From: Streptomyces sp. LUP47B
Lineage (GTDB): Bacteria > Actinomycetota > Actinomycetes > Streptomycetales > Streptomycetaceae
Direction of reading: 5' to 3'
DNA length: 64,000 bases
Assembly (NCBI RefSeq): GCF_001746295.1
Contig: NZ_MJAH01000006.1
Coordinates: 118,469-182,468 of the forward strand
Shown piece after piece: positions 48,413 through 56,895 of the stretch. The notes under the pieces were generated by a model that was not told the DNA's origin, made no database searches, and saw only the letters and a list, made by a program, of their open reading frames with translations. The position numbers were made by a program, and so were the translations under genes. The number at the start of each line of letters is the position of its first letter. Position 1 is the stretch's first letter.

Positions 48413-49392
48413 AGCGTGCTCCAGTCGTGATCGGGATAGCGGTGCACGGGCACCGACACATCGTCGAGCGCCCGGCAGATCTCGTCAGGAAGACTAAGGG
48501 CCTCCACTGACAATGCCGCCGTGAGCTGCTGCGAGTTGCGCGCGCCGACGATCGGCGCGGCCACTCCCGGCCGGTCCCGGACCCACGCGAGGGCCACTTG
48601 GAGGGGTGTCACCGCGAGCCCGTCGGCCGCCGTGGTCACCGCGTCCACGATGCGGCTCGCGGTGTCGTCGAGGTAGGGCGCGACGAACGGCGCGAGATGC
48701 TCCGAGGCACCCCGCGAGTCGGCCGGAGTGGAGTTGCGGTACTTGCCCGTCAGGACACCTCGGCCCAGCGGCGAGGAGGGCAGCAGCCCGATGCCCAGGT
48801 CGAGCGCGGCCGGCAGTACCTCCCGCTCGATCCCGCGCTGCAGCAGTGAGTACTCCAGCTGCGTGGCGGCCAGCCGGGTGCGCGTCCCGGGCGCCGCCAG
48901 CTGCCAGGTGCCCGCCTTGGCGAGCTGCCAGCCGCAGAAGTTGGAGACCCCGGCATAGCGGACGCGGCCGCTGCTGACGGCCACGTCGAGGGCCTGGAGC
49001 GTCTCCTCGAGAGGGGTGCAGGGGTCGTAGGAATGGATCTGCCAGATGTCGACGTAGTCCGTGCCGAGCCGGGCCAGCGAGTCGTCCAGTGCGGAGAGCA
49101 GGTGCCCGCGGGAGCCGTCGACGCGGATGTCCGGGTCGGGCACGCTGCCCGCCTTCGTGGAGATGACCAGGTCCCGGCGCGGGACCAGGCCTTCTATGAG
49201 CCGCCCGAGCAGGTACTCGGCCTCCCCGTCGCCGTACACGTCCGCCGTGTCGACCAGCGTCCCGCCCGCCTCCCAGAAGGTTTTCAGGAGGTCCGCTGCG
49301 TCGTGTTCGTCGGTGTCCCTGCCCCAGGTGAGGGTGCCGAGTCCGATGCGGGACACGCGCAGGCCGGTACGGCCGAGATGCCTCTGCTCCAT
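48409..49392 (-). CDS. Aldo/keto reductase
   Basis: A 327-residue NADPH-dependent oxidoreductase with a TIM barrel. The tetrad is Asp in DTADVYGDGEAE (Asp/Tyr), Lys in ISTKAGS and His in QIHSYDP. YAGVSNFCGWQL and the C-terminal PIVGARNSQQL cofactor segment are present. The in vivo substrate is unknown. ATG 49392 is chosen as the family start. Its stop overlaps the RecD2-like gene (GTGA), so the two are translationally coupled although their functions appear unrelated. Confidence 0.9.
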   Translation of the reverse strand: MEQRHLGRTGLRVSRIGLGTLTWGRDTDEHDAADLLKTFWEAGGTLVDTADVYGDGEAEYLLGRLIEGLVPRRDLVISTKAGSVPDPDIRVDGSRGHLLSALDDSLARLGTDYVDIWQIHSYDPCTPLEETLQALDVAVSSGRVRYAGVSNFCGWQLAKAGTWQLAAPGTRTRLAATQLEYSLLQRGIEREVLPAALDLGIGLLPSSPLGRGVLTGKYRNSTPADSRGASEHLAPFVAPYLDDTASRIVDAVTTAADGLAVTPLQVALAWVRDRPGVAAPIVGARNSQQLTAALSVEALSLPDEICRALDDVSVPVHRYPDHDWSTL

Positions 49393-49542
49393 GAACGCCG
49401 AGATTACTGGCCAGAACCTATCGCGTGGGGGCCTGTGGACAACGGATTCCGACAGGTGCGCGGGGATCGGCGTCCGCTCATCGGCAGGGGCCGCGACCTG
49501 CCCCGGCACGCTCTGCCGCGCTAAGGTCTGCCGACAAGGACG

Positions 49543-49556
49543 TTACTGATCGGTAA
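49543..49556. promoter_or_regulatory. Palindrome TTACTGATCGGTAA before the F420 oxidoreductase
   Basis: TTAC and GTAA arms flank TGATCG, with symmetric GATC; 12 of 14 positions are palindromic. It ends 12 bases before the start codon and overlaps the ribosome-site region, so a bound protein would block translation initiation or late promoter clearance. Confidence 0.5.
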
Positions 49557-49568
49557 GGGGAATCGGCC

Positions 49569-50624
49569 ATGCAGCTCGGGATCAACCTCGGCTACTGGGG
49601 CGCCGGAATGGACGCGGACAATCTCGCCGTCGCCCAGGAGGCCGACCGGCTCGGATACGCCGTCTGCTGGGCCGCCGAGGCCTACGGCTCGGACGCGGCC
49701 ACCGTGCTCACCTGGGTCGCCGCCCAGACCGAGCGCATCGATGTCGGCTCGGCCATCTTCCAGATCCCGGCCCGCCAGCCGGCGATGACCGCGATGACCG
49801 CCGCCACCCTCGACTCCCTCTCCGGCGGCCGCTTCCGGCTCGGCCTCGGCGTCTCGGGACCGCAGGTCTCCGAGGGCTGGTACGGCGTCAAGTTCGACAA
49901 GCCGCTGGCACGCACGCGTGAGTACGTCGAGATCGTGCGCAAGGCCATGAGCCGCGAACGCCTCACTCACGACGGCGAGCACTGGACGCTCCCGCTGCCC
50001 GGAGGCCCCGGCAAGCCGCTCAAGCTGACCGTGCACCCCGAGCGCGAGCACATCCCGCTGTACATCGCCGCGATCGGCCCGAAGAACCTGGAGCAGACCG
50101 GGGAGATCGCCGACGGGGCGCTGCTGATCTTCCCCTCCGCCGAGCACCTGGAGGACACCGCGATCCGGCATCTGCGCGCCGGGCGTGAGAAGGCGGGCAA
50201 GACCCTCGACGGGTTCGACATCGCCCCGACCCTCCCGCTCGCCCTCGGCGAGGACAAGGACGTGACCACGCTCGCCGACACCTTCCGCCCCTACACCGCG
50301 CTGTACGTGGGCGGTATGGGCAGCCGCAAGCAGAACTTCTACAACCAGCTCGCCCAGCGCATGGGCTTCGAGGCGGCGGCCGCCGAGATCCAGGACAAGT
50401 ACCTGGGCGGCGACAAGGACGGCGCCGCGGCCGCCATCCCGCACGACCTGATCGACAAGACGACGCTGCTCGGCTCCGTGGACCGCATCGCGGACCGGAT
50501 GAAGGAGTACGCGGCGGCCGGCGTCACCACCCTCACCCTGGCCCCCGCCGGCTTCACCCTCGACGAGCGGCTCGCCTCGCTCAGGGCCGGCACCGAGGCC
50601 CTGGAGCGGGCCGGGCTCGCGTAA
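49569..50624 (+). CDS. LLM-class F420-dependent oxidoreductase
   Basis: A 351-residue TIM-barrel protein of the luciferase-like family, with an N-terminus MQLGINLGYWGAG and the segments VGSAIFQIPARQPAMTAMTAATLDSLSGGRFRLGLGVSGPQV and GGPGKPLKLTV. In actinobacteria these enzymes use reduced coenzyme F420 to reduce or oxidise diverse substrates; the substrate is unknown. ATG 49569 with GTAAGGGG upstream. Preceded by the palindrome at 49543-49556. Confidence 0.9.
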   Translation: MQLGINLGYWGAGMDADNLAVAQEADRLGYAVCWAAEAYGSDAATVLTWVAAQTERIDVGSAIFQIPARQPAMTAMTAATLDSLSGGRFRLGLGVSGPQVSEGWYGVKFDKPLARTREYVEIVRKAMSRERLTHDGEHWTLPLPGGPGKPLKLTVHPEREHIPLYIAAIGPKNLEQTGEIADGALLIFPSAEHLEDTAIRHLRAGREKAGKTLDGFDIAPTLPLALGEDKDVTTLADTFRPYTALYVGGMGSRKQNFYNQLAQRMGFEAAAAEIQDKYLGGDKDGAAAAIPHDLIDKTTLLGSVDRIADRMKEYAAAGVTTLTLAPAGFTLDERLASLRAGTEALERAGLA

Positions 50625-50874
50625 CGGCGCCTGAACACGGACACGGTTCGACCGCCGGAGGTTTCCGCGGCCGTGGTGGGGGCTCGGGGGTCTACCCCGC
50701 CACGGCCGTCATGTGCTTCAACGCGCGCGTGCCCCTTGCGGTTACGCCCCTCTCGTGACCCCGGAGGTCATCCTTTCGGCGGAGTTGTCCGACACAGGTG
50801 TTGCAGCACCCTTCTCGCCGCATTTGACTCTTTCTTTGCGGCATGCCGCGAGTCCGGCAGAGAGGTGCCCCACG

Positions 50875-51663
50875 ATGCTTTCGGCCAAGAGTCTGTTCCA
50901 GGAGATCCTCGACAACGACGAGTCCTTCCGGCTGTTCTGCTCCATCGCGGCCAGCGGGGAGTCACAGGGCGGCTGGGAGAACGCCCGCATCGCGGCGCTG
51001 GTGCCGCCCAGCGAGCGCGCACTCGCTCCCAAGATCACCCGGCACGGCGCCGACGAGGACAAGCACGGGCGGATCTTCAACGCCCTGATGAGGAAACGTG
51101 GTCTCGAACCGGTGCCCGTTCCGCCCGAGACGGACTACACGATGCTGCTGGAGAAGCACGGCATCGGCCTCGCCCACGAGAAGCTCAGGAGCGACGAGCC
51201 GCTGACCGTGCAGGACATCGTCACCTACCTCTCCCACAGCAGGGTCACCGAACAGCGGGCCTCCGAGCAGATGGAACTGCTGCGCAAGCACTTCGCCGAC
51301 CACCCCGAGCTCGGCCGGGCGGTGAGGATGATCTCGGGCGACGAGGACAACCACCTCGCGTACTGCCACGAGGAACTGCTGCGCTTCGCCCACGCCGGCC
51401 ACGGCCACGCCATCCGGCACACGCTCAGGCGGTGCGCGCTCGCCGAGATCCGCGTCTACCGGGACGTCAGCCTCGCGGTGATGGCCCACATGGGAGGCAT
51501 CCTCGGCTGGTCCCGGGCGAAGGCCGCCGTCCTCGCCGCGGGCATCCACGGCGTCTACGCCTACGAACGCGCCGCGGGCTGGCGCCGCATGGTCTCCCTG
51601 AAGCCGCCGGAGCGACGGGACGCCCTCGGCGGACCCGCCACCTCCGCCCCCGAGTTCGCCTGA
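50875..51663 (+). CDS. Ferritin-like domain protein
   Basis: A 262-residue helical protein. Two carboxylate/His motifs, KITRHGADEDKHGRIFN and VRMISGDEDNHLAYCHEELLR, lie about 90 residues apart as in diiron ferritin-like four-helix bundles. It has no membrane segment. A conserved Streptomyces protein of unknown function; a redox or metal role is possible. ATG 50875 with GAGAGG upstream; the longer frame upstream is not supported. It converges on the CorA gene. Confidence 0.8.
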   Translation: MLSAKSLFQEILDNDESFRLFCSIAASGESQGGWENARIAALVPPSERALAPKITRHGADEDKHGRIFNALMRKRGLEPVPVPPETDYTMLLEKHGIGLAHEKLRSDEPLTVQDIVTYLSHSRVTEQRASEQMELLRKHFADHPELGRAVRMISGDEDNHLAYCHEELLRFAHAGHGHAIRHTLRRCALAEIRVYRDVSLAVMAHMGGILGWSRAKAAVLAAGIHGVYAYERAAGWRRMVSLKPPERRDALGGPATSAPEFA

Positions 51664-51669
51664 GCACCC

Positions 51670-52665
51670 CTACAGCCAGCCCCGGCGCTTGAACAGCCGG
51701 TACAGCAGCACTTCCAGAGCGCCCATCAGTGCGATCACCGCCGGATACGCCCACACCCAGTGCAGCTCCGGCATGTGGTCGAAGTTCATGCCGTAGATCC
51801 CCGCGATCATCGTGGGGACCGCCGCCATGGCCGCCCACGCGGAGATCTTCCGCATGTCGTCGTTCTGCCGGACGCTCATCTGCGCGAGATGCGCCGACAG
51901 GACGTCCGACACCAGCCGGTCCAGGCCCTCCACCGACTCGTTCACGCGCGCGAGATGGTCGTTGACGTCCCGGAAGAAGGGCCGCGCCCTGTCGTTAACG
52001 AACGGCACCGTCCCGCCGTACGCCCCCACTCCCGCGAGCCGGGTCAGCGGCATCGAGAGCGGGACCGTGGCCCGGCGGAACTCCAGGACCTGCCGCTTGA
52101 AGGTGTAGATCCGGGACGCGGTGTGCCGCGAGCCGCCGCCGTCCGGCGAGAACACCTCCGCCTCCAGCTCCTCCAGGTCGGTCCCCAGCTCCGTCGCCAC
52201 CTCCAGGTAGTGGTCCACGACGGCGTCGGCGACCGCGTACAACACCGCGGTGGGCCCCTTCCCGAGCAACTCCGGCTCCTGCTCGAGGCGTTCCCGTACG
52301 GCCTTCAGCGGTGAGCCCACGCCATGACGGACCGTCACCACGAACGCGTCTCCGAGGAAGAGCATGACCTCGCCGGTGGAGACGGTGTCGCTCTCCGGCT
52401 CGTACACCACCGGCTTGAGGACCACGAACAGCGAGTCGTCGTACACCTCCAGCTTGGGCCGCTGATGCGCCTTGAGAGCGTCCTCCACCGACAGTGGGTG
52501 CAGTCCGAACTCCCGGGTGACCAGGTCGAACTCCTTCTCCGTCGGCTCGTGCAGCCCGATCCAGACGAACCCGCCCGCCGATCGCGCCTCGTCCAGCGCG
52601 TCGGACAGGTCCTCGGGCCCCTCCGTACGGTGCCCTTCCCGGTAGATGGCACAGTCAACGATCAC
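51670..52665 (-). CDS. CorA-family magnesium/cobalt transporter
   Basis: A 331-residue ion channel subunit. The cytoplasmic funnel spans residues 1 to ~265, and two C-terminal membrane helices are joined by the periplasmic loop with the signature YGMNF followed by MPEL. It carries divalent cations, chiefly Mg2+, along the membrane potential. The GTG start at 52665 has GGGAGA nine bases upstream. Divergent from the phosphatase gene. Confidence 0.92.
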   Translation of the reverse strand: MIVDCAIYREGHRTEGPEDLSDALDEARSAGGFVWIGLHEPTEKEFDLVTREFGLHPLSVEDALKAHQRPKLEVYDDSLFVVLKPVVYEPESDTVSTGEVMLFLGDAFVVTVRHGVGSPLKAVRERLEQEPELLGKGPTAVLYAVADAVVDHYLEVATELGTDLEELEAEVFSPDGGGSRHTASRIYTFKRQVLEFRRATVPLSMPLTRLAGVGAYGGTVPFVNDRARPFFRDVNDHLARVNESVEGLDRLVSDVLSAHLAQMSVRQNDDMRKISAWAAMAAVPTMIAGIYGMNFDHMPELHWVWAYPAVIALMGALEVLLYRLFKRRGWL

Positions 52666-52727
52666 GGAGTGTGTTCTCCCGTCGCTCGAAGGACGCCGGG
52701 GTCCGGCGTACGCCTACCCTGGGCCGC

Positions 52728-53414
52728 ATGCCCACGTTGATCCTTGTCAGGCACGGACGATCCACCGCGAACACCGAGGGGCTGCTCGCCGGGTGGACAC
52801 CCGGGGTGGCCCTCGACGAGCGCGGCAGCGCACAGGCCGCCTCGCTGCCCGGACGGCTCGAAGGAGTGCCGATCTCCGAGGTCGTCGCCAGCCCCCTGCA
52901 GCGCTGTCAGGAAACGATTCAGCCGCTGCTCGACGCCCGGCCCGGCCTCCCGGCGCACAGCGAGGAACGCATCGGGGAGTGCCACTACGGCGACTGGTCC
53001 GGCCGCAAGCTCGCGGAGCTGGGGGACGAGCCGCTCATGGAGGTCGTCCAGGCGCATCCGTCGGCGGCCGCGTTTCCCGGCGGCGAGTCCATGCGAGCGA
53101 TGCAGACGCGCGCGGCGGAGGCCGTACGCGAGTGGAACGCGCGCGTGGAGCGCGATCACGGAGCCGACGCCGTCTATCTGATGTGCTCGCACGGCGACAT
53201 CATCAAGTCGCTCGTCGCGGACGCACTGGGACTTCATCTCGACCTCTTCCAGAGGATCTCTGTCGAACCGTGTTCCATCACTGTCATCCGCTACACACGT
53301 CTCAGGCCGTTTCTCGTCCGCCTCGGCGACACCGGTGACTTCGCGTCCCTGGTGCCGCGCGAGGAGGCCGCGGGCGGTGACGCCCCGGTCGGTGGTGGTG
53401 CGGGCGCACCGTGA
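52728..53414 (+). CDS. Histidine phosphatase family protein (MSMEG_4193 type)
   Basis: A 228-residue phosphohydrolase. The RHG motif is LVRHGRSTAN; the second His is in CSHGDIIKSL. Full catalytic core with Arg in SPLQRCQETI and Glu in ERIGECHYGDWSGRKL. It is conserved in actinobacteria immediately before a DUF3090 gene and the SCO1664-family gene. The substrate is unknown. ATG 52728 begins MPTLILVRHG, as in the family. Confidence 0.88.
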   Translation: MPTLILVRHGRSTANTEGLLAGWTPGVALDERGSAQAASLPGRLEGVPISEVVASPLQRCQETIQPLLDARPGLPAHSEERIGECHYGDWSGRKLAELGDEPLMEVVQAHPSAAAFPGGESMRAMQTRAAEAVREWNARVERDHGADAVYLMCSHGDIIKSLVADALGLHLDLFQRISVEPCSITVIRYTRLRPFLVRLGDTGDFASLVPREEAAGGDAPVGGGAGAP

Positions 53415-53501
53415 TCGTCGGGCGCAGTAGGGTGAAGCGGTTCACGCAAGCCCGTTCACGCATGGACGTTCCCGTACTCACGAATCCAATGGAGACAGGA
53501 C

Positions 53502-54092
53502 GTGTCCCGTCAGGTGTTCCTCTATGACCCGCCGGACCGCTTCGTGGCCGGCACGGTCGGACTGCCCGGGCGCCGTACGTTCTTCCTCCAGGCCACGGCC
53601 GGCCCCCGAGTGACCAGCGTGGCCCTGGAGAAGACGCAGGTGGCCGCTCTCGCCGAGCGGATGGAAGAACTCCTCGACGAGGTCGTGCGCCGCAGCGGCG
53701 GCAGCGCCCCGGTGCCGGCGGTGTCGCCCACCGAGATCGCCGACACCGGCCCCCTCGACACTCCCGTCGAGGAGGAGTTCCGGGTCGGCACCATGGCCCT
53801 CGCCTGGGACGGCGAGGAGCAGCGCATGATCGTCGAGGCGCAGGCCCTCGTGGAGCTGGAGGCCGAATCCGAGGAGGACCTCGCCGAGGCCGAGGAGAAG
53901 CTCCTCCAGGACGAGGAGAACGGGCCCCCGATGCTGCGGGTCCGGCTCACCGGCGCGCAGGCCAGGGCCTTCGCCAAGCGCGCCCTGGACGTCGTCAACG
54001 CCGGGCGGCCGCCGTGCCCGCTGTGCAGTCTCCCGCTCGACCCGGAAGGACACGTATGTCCGCGCCAGAACGGATACCGCCGCGGAGCGTGA
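53502..54092 (+). CDS. DUF3090-family protein with C-terminal zinc ribbon
   Basis: A 196-residue protein of the DUF3090 family, always found in actinobacteria next to a SCO1664-family gene and a histidine phosphatase. The C-terminus carries CPLCSLPLDPEGHVC, a zinc-ribbon-like motif. The middle is acidic (ELEAESEEDLAEAEEKLLQDEENG). GTG 53502 after GGAGACAGG. The last 37 bases overlap the next gene, which argues for coupled translation. Function unknown. Confidence 0.87.
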   Translation: MSRQVFLYDPPDRFVAGTVGLPGRRTFFLQATAGPRVTSVALEKTQVAALAERMEELLDEVVRRSGGSAPVPAVSPTEIADTGPLDTPVEEEFRVGTMALAWDGEEQRMIVEAQALVELEAESEEDLAEAEEKLLQDEENGPPMLRVRLTGAQARAFAKRALDVVNAGRPPCPLCSLPLDPEGHVCPRQNGYRRGA

Positions 54093-54874
54093 CCACGGCA
54101 GAGGTGCTCGCCAGGGGTGAGCTGACGGTGCGCGGACAGATCCGGGACGCGTCCAACGCGGTGCTGCACTGCTCCGTCTCCCACGACGGCCAGGAGGCGC
54201 TCTGCGTCTACAAGCCGGTCCGCGGCGAGAGGCCCCTGTGGGACTTCCCGGACGGCACCCTCGCCCAGCGCGAGGTCGCCGCGTACGAGGTGTCCGAGGC
54301 GACCGGCTGGGGCCTGGTGCCGCCCACCGTGCTGCGGGACGGACCCTACGGCGAGGGCATGTGCCAGTTGTGGATCGAGGCCGTGCCGGGCAGCGAGCTG
54401 CTCGCCCTGGTCGACGCCGAGGAACCCGAGCCCGGCTGGAAGGCCATCGGCCTCGCCGAGGTCGACGAAGGCAGGACCGCGCTCCTGGTGCACGCGGACG
54501 ACGAGCGGCTGCGCAGGCTCGCGGTCCTCGACGCGGTGATCAACAACGCGGACCGCAAGGGCGGCCATCTGCTGCCCGCCGAGGGCGGCCGTCTCTACGG
54601 CATCGACCACGGAGTGACCTTCAACACCGAGAACAAGCTCCGCACGCTCCTGTGGGGCTGGGCCGGGGAACCCCTGACGGGAGAGGCGGTCGACGTCCTC
54701 AAGAGCCTCAAGGAGACGCTCGGCCCCTCGGGAGCGCTCGCCCGGCGTCTCGCCGTACTGATCACCGCCGCCGAACTCGACGCCACACGCGCGCGTGTCG
54801 ACGCGCTGCTGGACTCCGGGAAGCACCCGGAACCCAGCGGTGAGTGGCCGGCCATTCCCTGGCCGCCCGTTTAG
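54056..54874 (+). CDS. SCO1664-family protein with kinase-like fold
   Basis: A 272-residue protein. ALCVYKPVRGERPLWDFP contains an N-lobe Lys-like position; the catalytic-loop equivalent is VLDAVINNADRKGGHLL and the metal Asp is in YGIDHGVTF, as in the PI3/4-kinase or HipA-like fold. It probably phosphorylates an unidentified small molecule or protein. ATG 54056 follows GGAAGGA and overlaps the DUF3090 gene. The next gene, mshC, starts about 100 bases downstream; a link to mycothiol is possible but unproven. Confidence 0.87.
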   Translation: MSAPERIPPRSVTTAEVLARGELTVRGQIRDASNAVLHCSVSHDGQEALCVYKPVRGERPLWDFPDGTLAQREVAAYEVSEATGWGLVPPTVLRDGPYGEGMCQLWIEAVPGSELLALVDAEEPEPGWKAIGLAEVDEGRTALLVHADDERLRRLAVLDAVINNADRKGGHLLPAEGGRLYGIDHGVTFNTENKLRTLLWGWAGEPLTGEAVDVLKSLKETLGPSGALARRLAVLITAAELDATRARVDALLDSGKHPEPSGEWPAIPWPPV

Positions 54875-54975
54875 CGGCACACTGCACACAGGCCCGTACC
54901 GCGCAAGAAGGCCTTACCGGCCATCCGGCCCGGTCCGGTTCGTATACGGAACATCCGTCCGGTTAGGCTCATGAC

Positions 54976-56205
54976 ATGCATGCCTGGCCCGCTTCCGAGG
55001 TCCCCGCCCTGCCTGGTCAGGGCCGCGACCTGAGGATCCACGACACCGCGACCGGTGGCTTGGTCTCCCTCGACCCCGGTCCTGTCGCCCGTCTCTACGT
55101 CTGCGGCATCACGCCGTACGACGCCACCCACATGGGGCACGCGGCGACCTACAACGCGTTCGACCTCGTGCAGCGCGTGTGGCTCGACACCAAGCGCCAG
55201 GTTCACTACGTCCAGAACGTCACCGACATCGACGATCCGCTCCTGGAGCGCGCCGAGCGGGACAGCCTCGACTGGACCGCCCTCGCCGAGAAGGAGACGG
55301 CCCTGTTCCGCGAGGACATGACCGCTCTGAGGATGCTGCCCCCGCAGCACTACATCGGCGCGGTCGAGGCGATACCCGGGATCGTGCCGCTCGTCGAGCG
55401 GCTGCGGGACGCCGGTGCCGCCTACGAGCTCGAGGGGGACGTCTACTTCTCCGTCGAGTCCGACCCGAACTTCGGCAGGGTCTCGAACCTCGACGCGGCC
55501 GCCATGCGGCTGCTGTCCGCCGAGCGCGGCGGCGACCCGGACCGTCCGGGCAAGAAGAACCCCCTGGACCCGATGCTGTGGATGGCCGCCCGCGAGGGCG
55601 AGCCCAGCTGGGACGGCGCCTCGCTCGGCCGGGGACGCCCCGGCTGGCACATCGAGTGCGTCGCGATCGCCCTTGACCACCTCGGCATGACCTTCGACGT
55701 CCAGGGCGGCGGCTCCGACCTTGCCTTCCCGCACCACGAGATGGGCGCCTCCCACGCCCAGGTGCTGACCGGCGAGTTCCCCATGGCCAAGGCGTACGTC
55801 CACGCCGGCATGGTCGCCCTCGACGGCGAGAAGATGTCCAAGTCCAAGGGCAACCTGGTCTTCGTGTCGCAGCTGCGGCGCGAGGGTGTCGACCCCGCCG
55901 CCATCCGGCTGGCGCTGCTCGCCCACCACTATCGGGCCGACTGGGAGTGGACCGACCAGGTCCTCCAGGACGCCGTGGACCGGCTGGGCCGCTGGCGTGC
56001 CGCCGTCTCCCGGCCCGACGGTCCGTCCGCCGAGACGCTCGTCGAGGAGATCCGCGAGGCCCTCGCGAACGACCTGGACGCCCCCACCGCGCTGGCCGCC
56101 GTCGACCGCTGGGCCGCCGCGCAGGAGGAACGGGGCGGAGCCGACATGGGCGCGCCCGGCGTGGTGACACGTGCGGTGGACGCGCTGCTCGGCGTCGCAT
56201 TGTAA
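54976..56205 (+). CDS. mshC: Cysteine:GlcN-Ins ligase MshC (mycothiol biosynthesis)
   Basis: A 409-residue CysRS-like ligase. The HIGH-equivalent is TPYDATHMGHA, the zinc ligands are CGITPYD and the later IECVAIALDHLG/AFPHHEMG, and KMSKSKGN is the KMSKS loop. MshC joins cysteine to glucosaminyl-inositol, the third-stage reaction in mycothiol synthesis, using ATP. It is shorter than cysteinyl-tRNA synthetase at the C-terminus, as expected. ATG 54976. In S. coelicolor mshC is SCO1663 (recalled). Confidence 0.95.
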   Translation: MHAWPASEVPALPGQGRDLRIHDTATGGLVSLDPGPVARLYVCGITPYDATHMGHAATYNAFDLVQRVWLDTKRQVHYVQNVTDIDDPLLERAERDSLDWTALAEKETALFREDMTALRMLPPQHYIGAVEAIPGIVPLVERLRDAGAAYELEGDVYFSVESDPNFGRVSNLDAAAMRLLSAERGGDPDRPGKKNPLDPMLWMAAREGEPSWDGASLGRGRPGWHIECVAIALDHLGMTFDVQGGGSDLAFPHHEMGASHAQVLTGEFPMAKAYVHAGMVALDGEKMSKSKGNLVFVSQLRREGVDPAAIRLALLAHHYRADWEWTDQVLQDAVDRLGRWRAAVSRPDGPSAETLVEEIREALANDLDAPTALAAVDRWAAAQEERGGADMGAPGVVTRAVDALLGVAL

Positions 56206-56223
56206 GGCCGTAGGTCTGTACGG

Positions 56224-56257
56224 AAGGGGCGCTTCCCGCGGAGGGAAGCGCCCCTTT
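56224..56257. terminator. Bidirectional terminator between mshC and the Q-rich gene
   Basis: AAGGGGCGCTTCCC (56224-56237) pairs perfectly with GGGAAGCGCCCCTT (56243-56256) around a 5-base loop, followed by T. The flanking A and T residues let it act in both directions. Confidence 0.85.
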
Positions 56258-56273
56258 GTCGTTCAACCGCCGG

Positions 56274-56846
56274 TCAGATCCGCTGGATCCGCACGCTGCG
56301 CAGGACGTTCGGGGACTGGGCGTCCCAGATGCCGATCACCTGATGACCGAACGCGAAGGCCTCCTGGATCTGCTGGTGGATCTGCGGGCTCGGGTTGTTC
56401 AGAACCCGGAACTGGTTGTTGATACGCAGGAAGACCTGCTGGGGCTGGGCCTGGAGCGGGTGCACGATGTCGATGAAGCCGTTCGCCACTCCGGCGGCGA
56501 GCGCCTGCGACTGGACCTGCTGGATCACCTGCTGGACCACGGACTGCGCGAGCTGCTGGAGCTGCTGCTGGTTCTGCTGCTCCAGCTGCTGCGCCTGCTG
56601 GTCCTGCTGCTGTGCCTGCCCGAAGGGCTGCTGCTGGCCGCCCAGCTGCTGCAACAGCTGCTGGAACGGCTGCTGCTGACCGAGCTGCTGGAGCTGCTCC
56701 ATGGAGCCGGTCCCCGTGCCGAAGCCCTGCTGGCCGCCCTGCTGTCCGAAGCTCTGCTGGCCGCCCTGCTGCTGGTAGGGCGAGGTCGTCGGGAACTGCT
56801 GACCCTGTTGCTGTCCCTGCTGGCCCATCTGCGGAGTGATGCTCAT
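56274..56846 (-). CDS. Glutamine-rich prion-like protein
   Basis: A 190-residue cytoplasmic protein with about 64 Gln by hand count. Residues 1-118 are almost entirely Gln/Gly/Phe/Leu low-complexity (QQGGQQSFGQQGGQQGFG; QQLQQLGQQQ), resembling prion-like domains. Residues ~137-188 form a compact module (VFLRINNQFRVLNNPSPQIHQQIQEAFAFG) that is clearly related to the C-terminal ~50 residues of the adjacent subtilase (LFVAGAWRNLNHPSPEIRQAVHTAFAGG). It lies 49 bases downstream of the subtilase gene on the same strand. No signal peptide. No described function is known to me. Confidence 0.85.
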   Translation of the reverse strand: MSITPQMGQQGQQQGQQFPTTSPYQQQGGQQSFGQQGGQQGFGTGTGSMEQLQQLGQQQPFQQLLQQLGGQQQPFGQAQQQDQQAQQLEQQNQQQLQQLAQSVVQQVIQQVQSQALAAGVANGFIDIVHPLQAQPQQVFLRINNQFRVLNNPSPQIHQQIQEAFAFGHQVIGIWDAQSPNVLRSVRIQRI

Positions 56847-56895
56847 GCGGGTGTCACCTTCCGTTTGATGTGACGGGACGTGCCGTGCCGGACCG

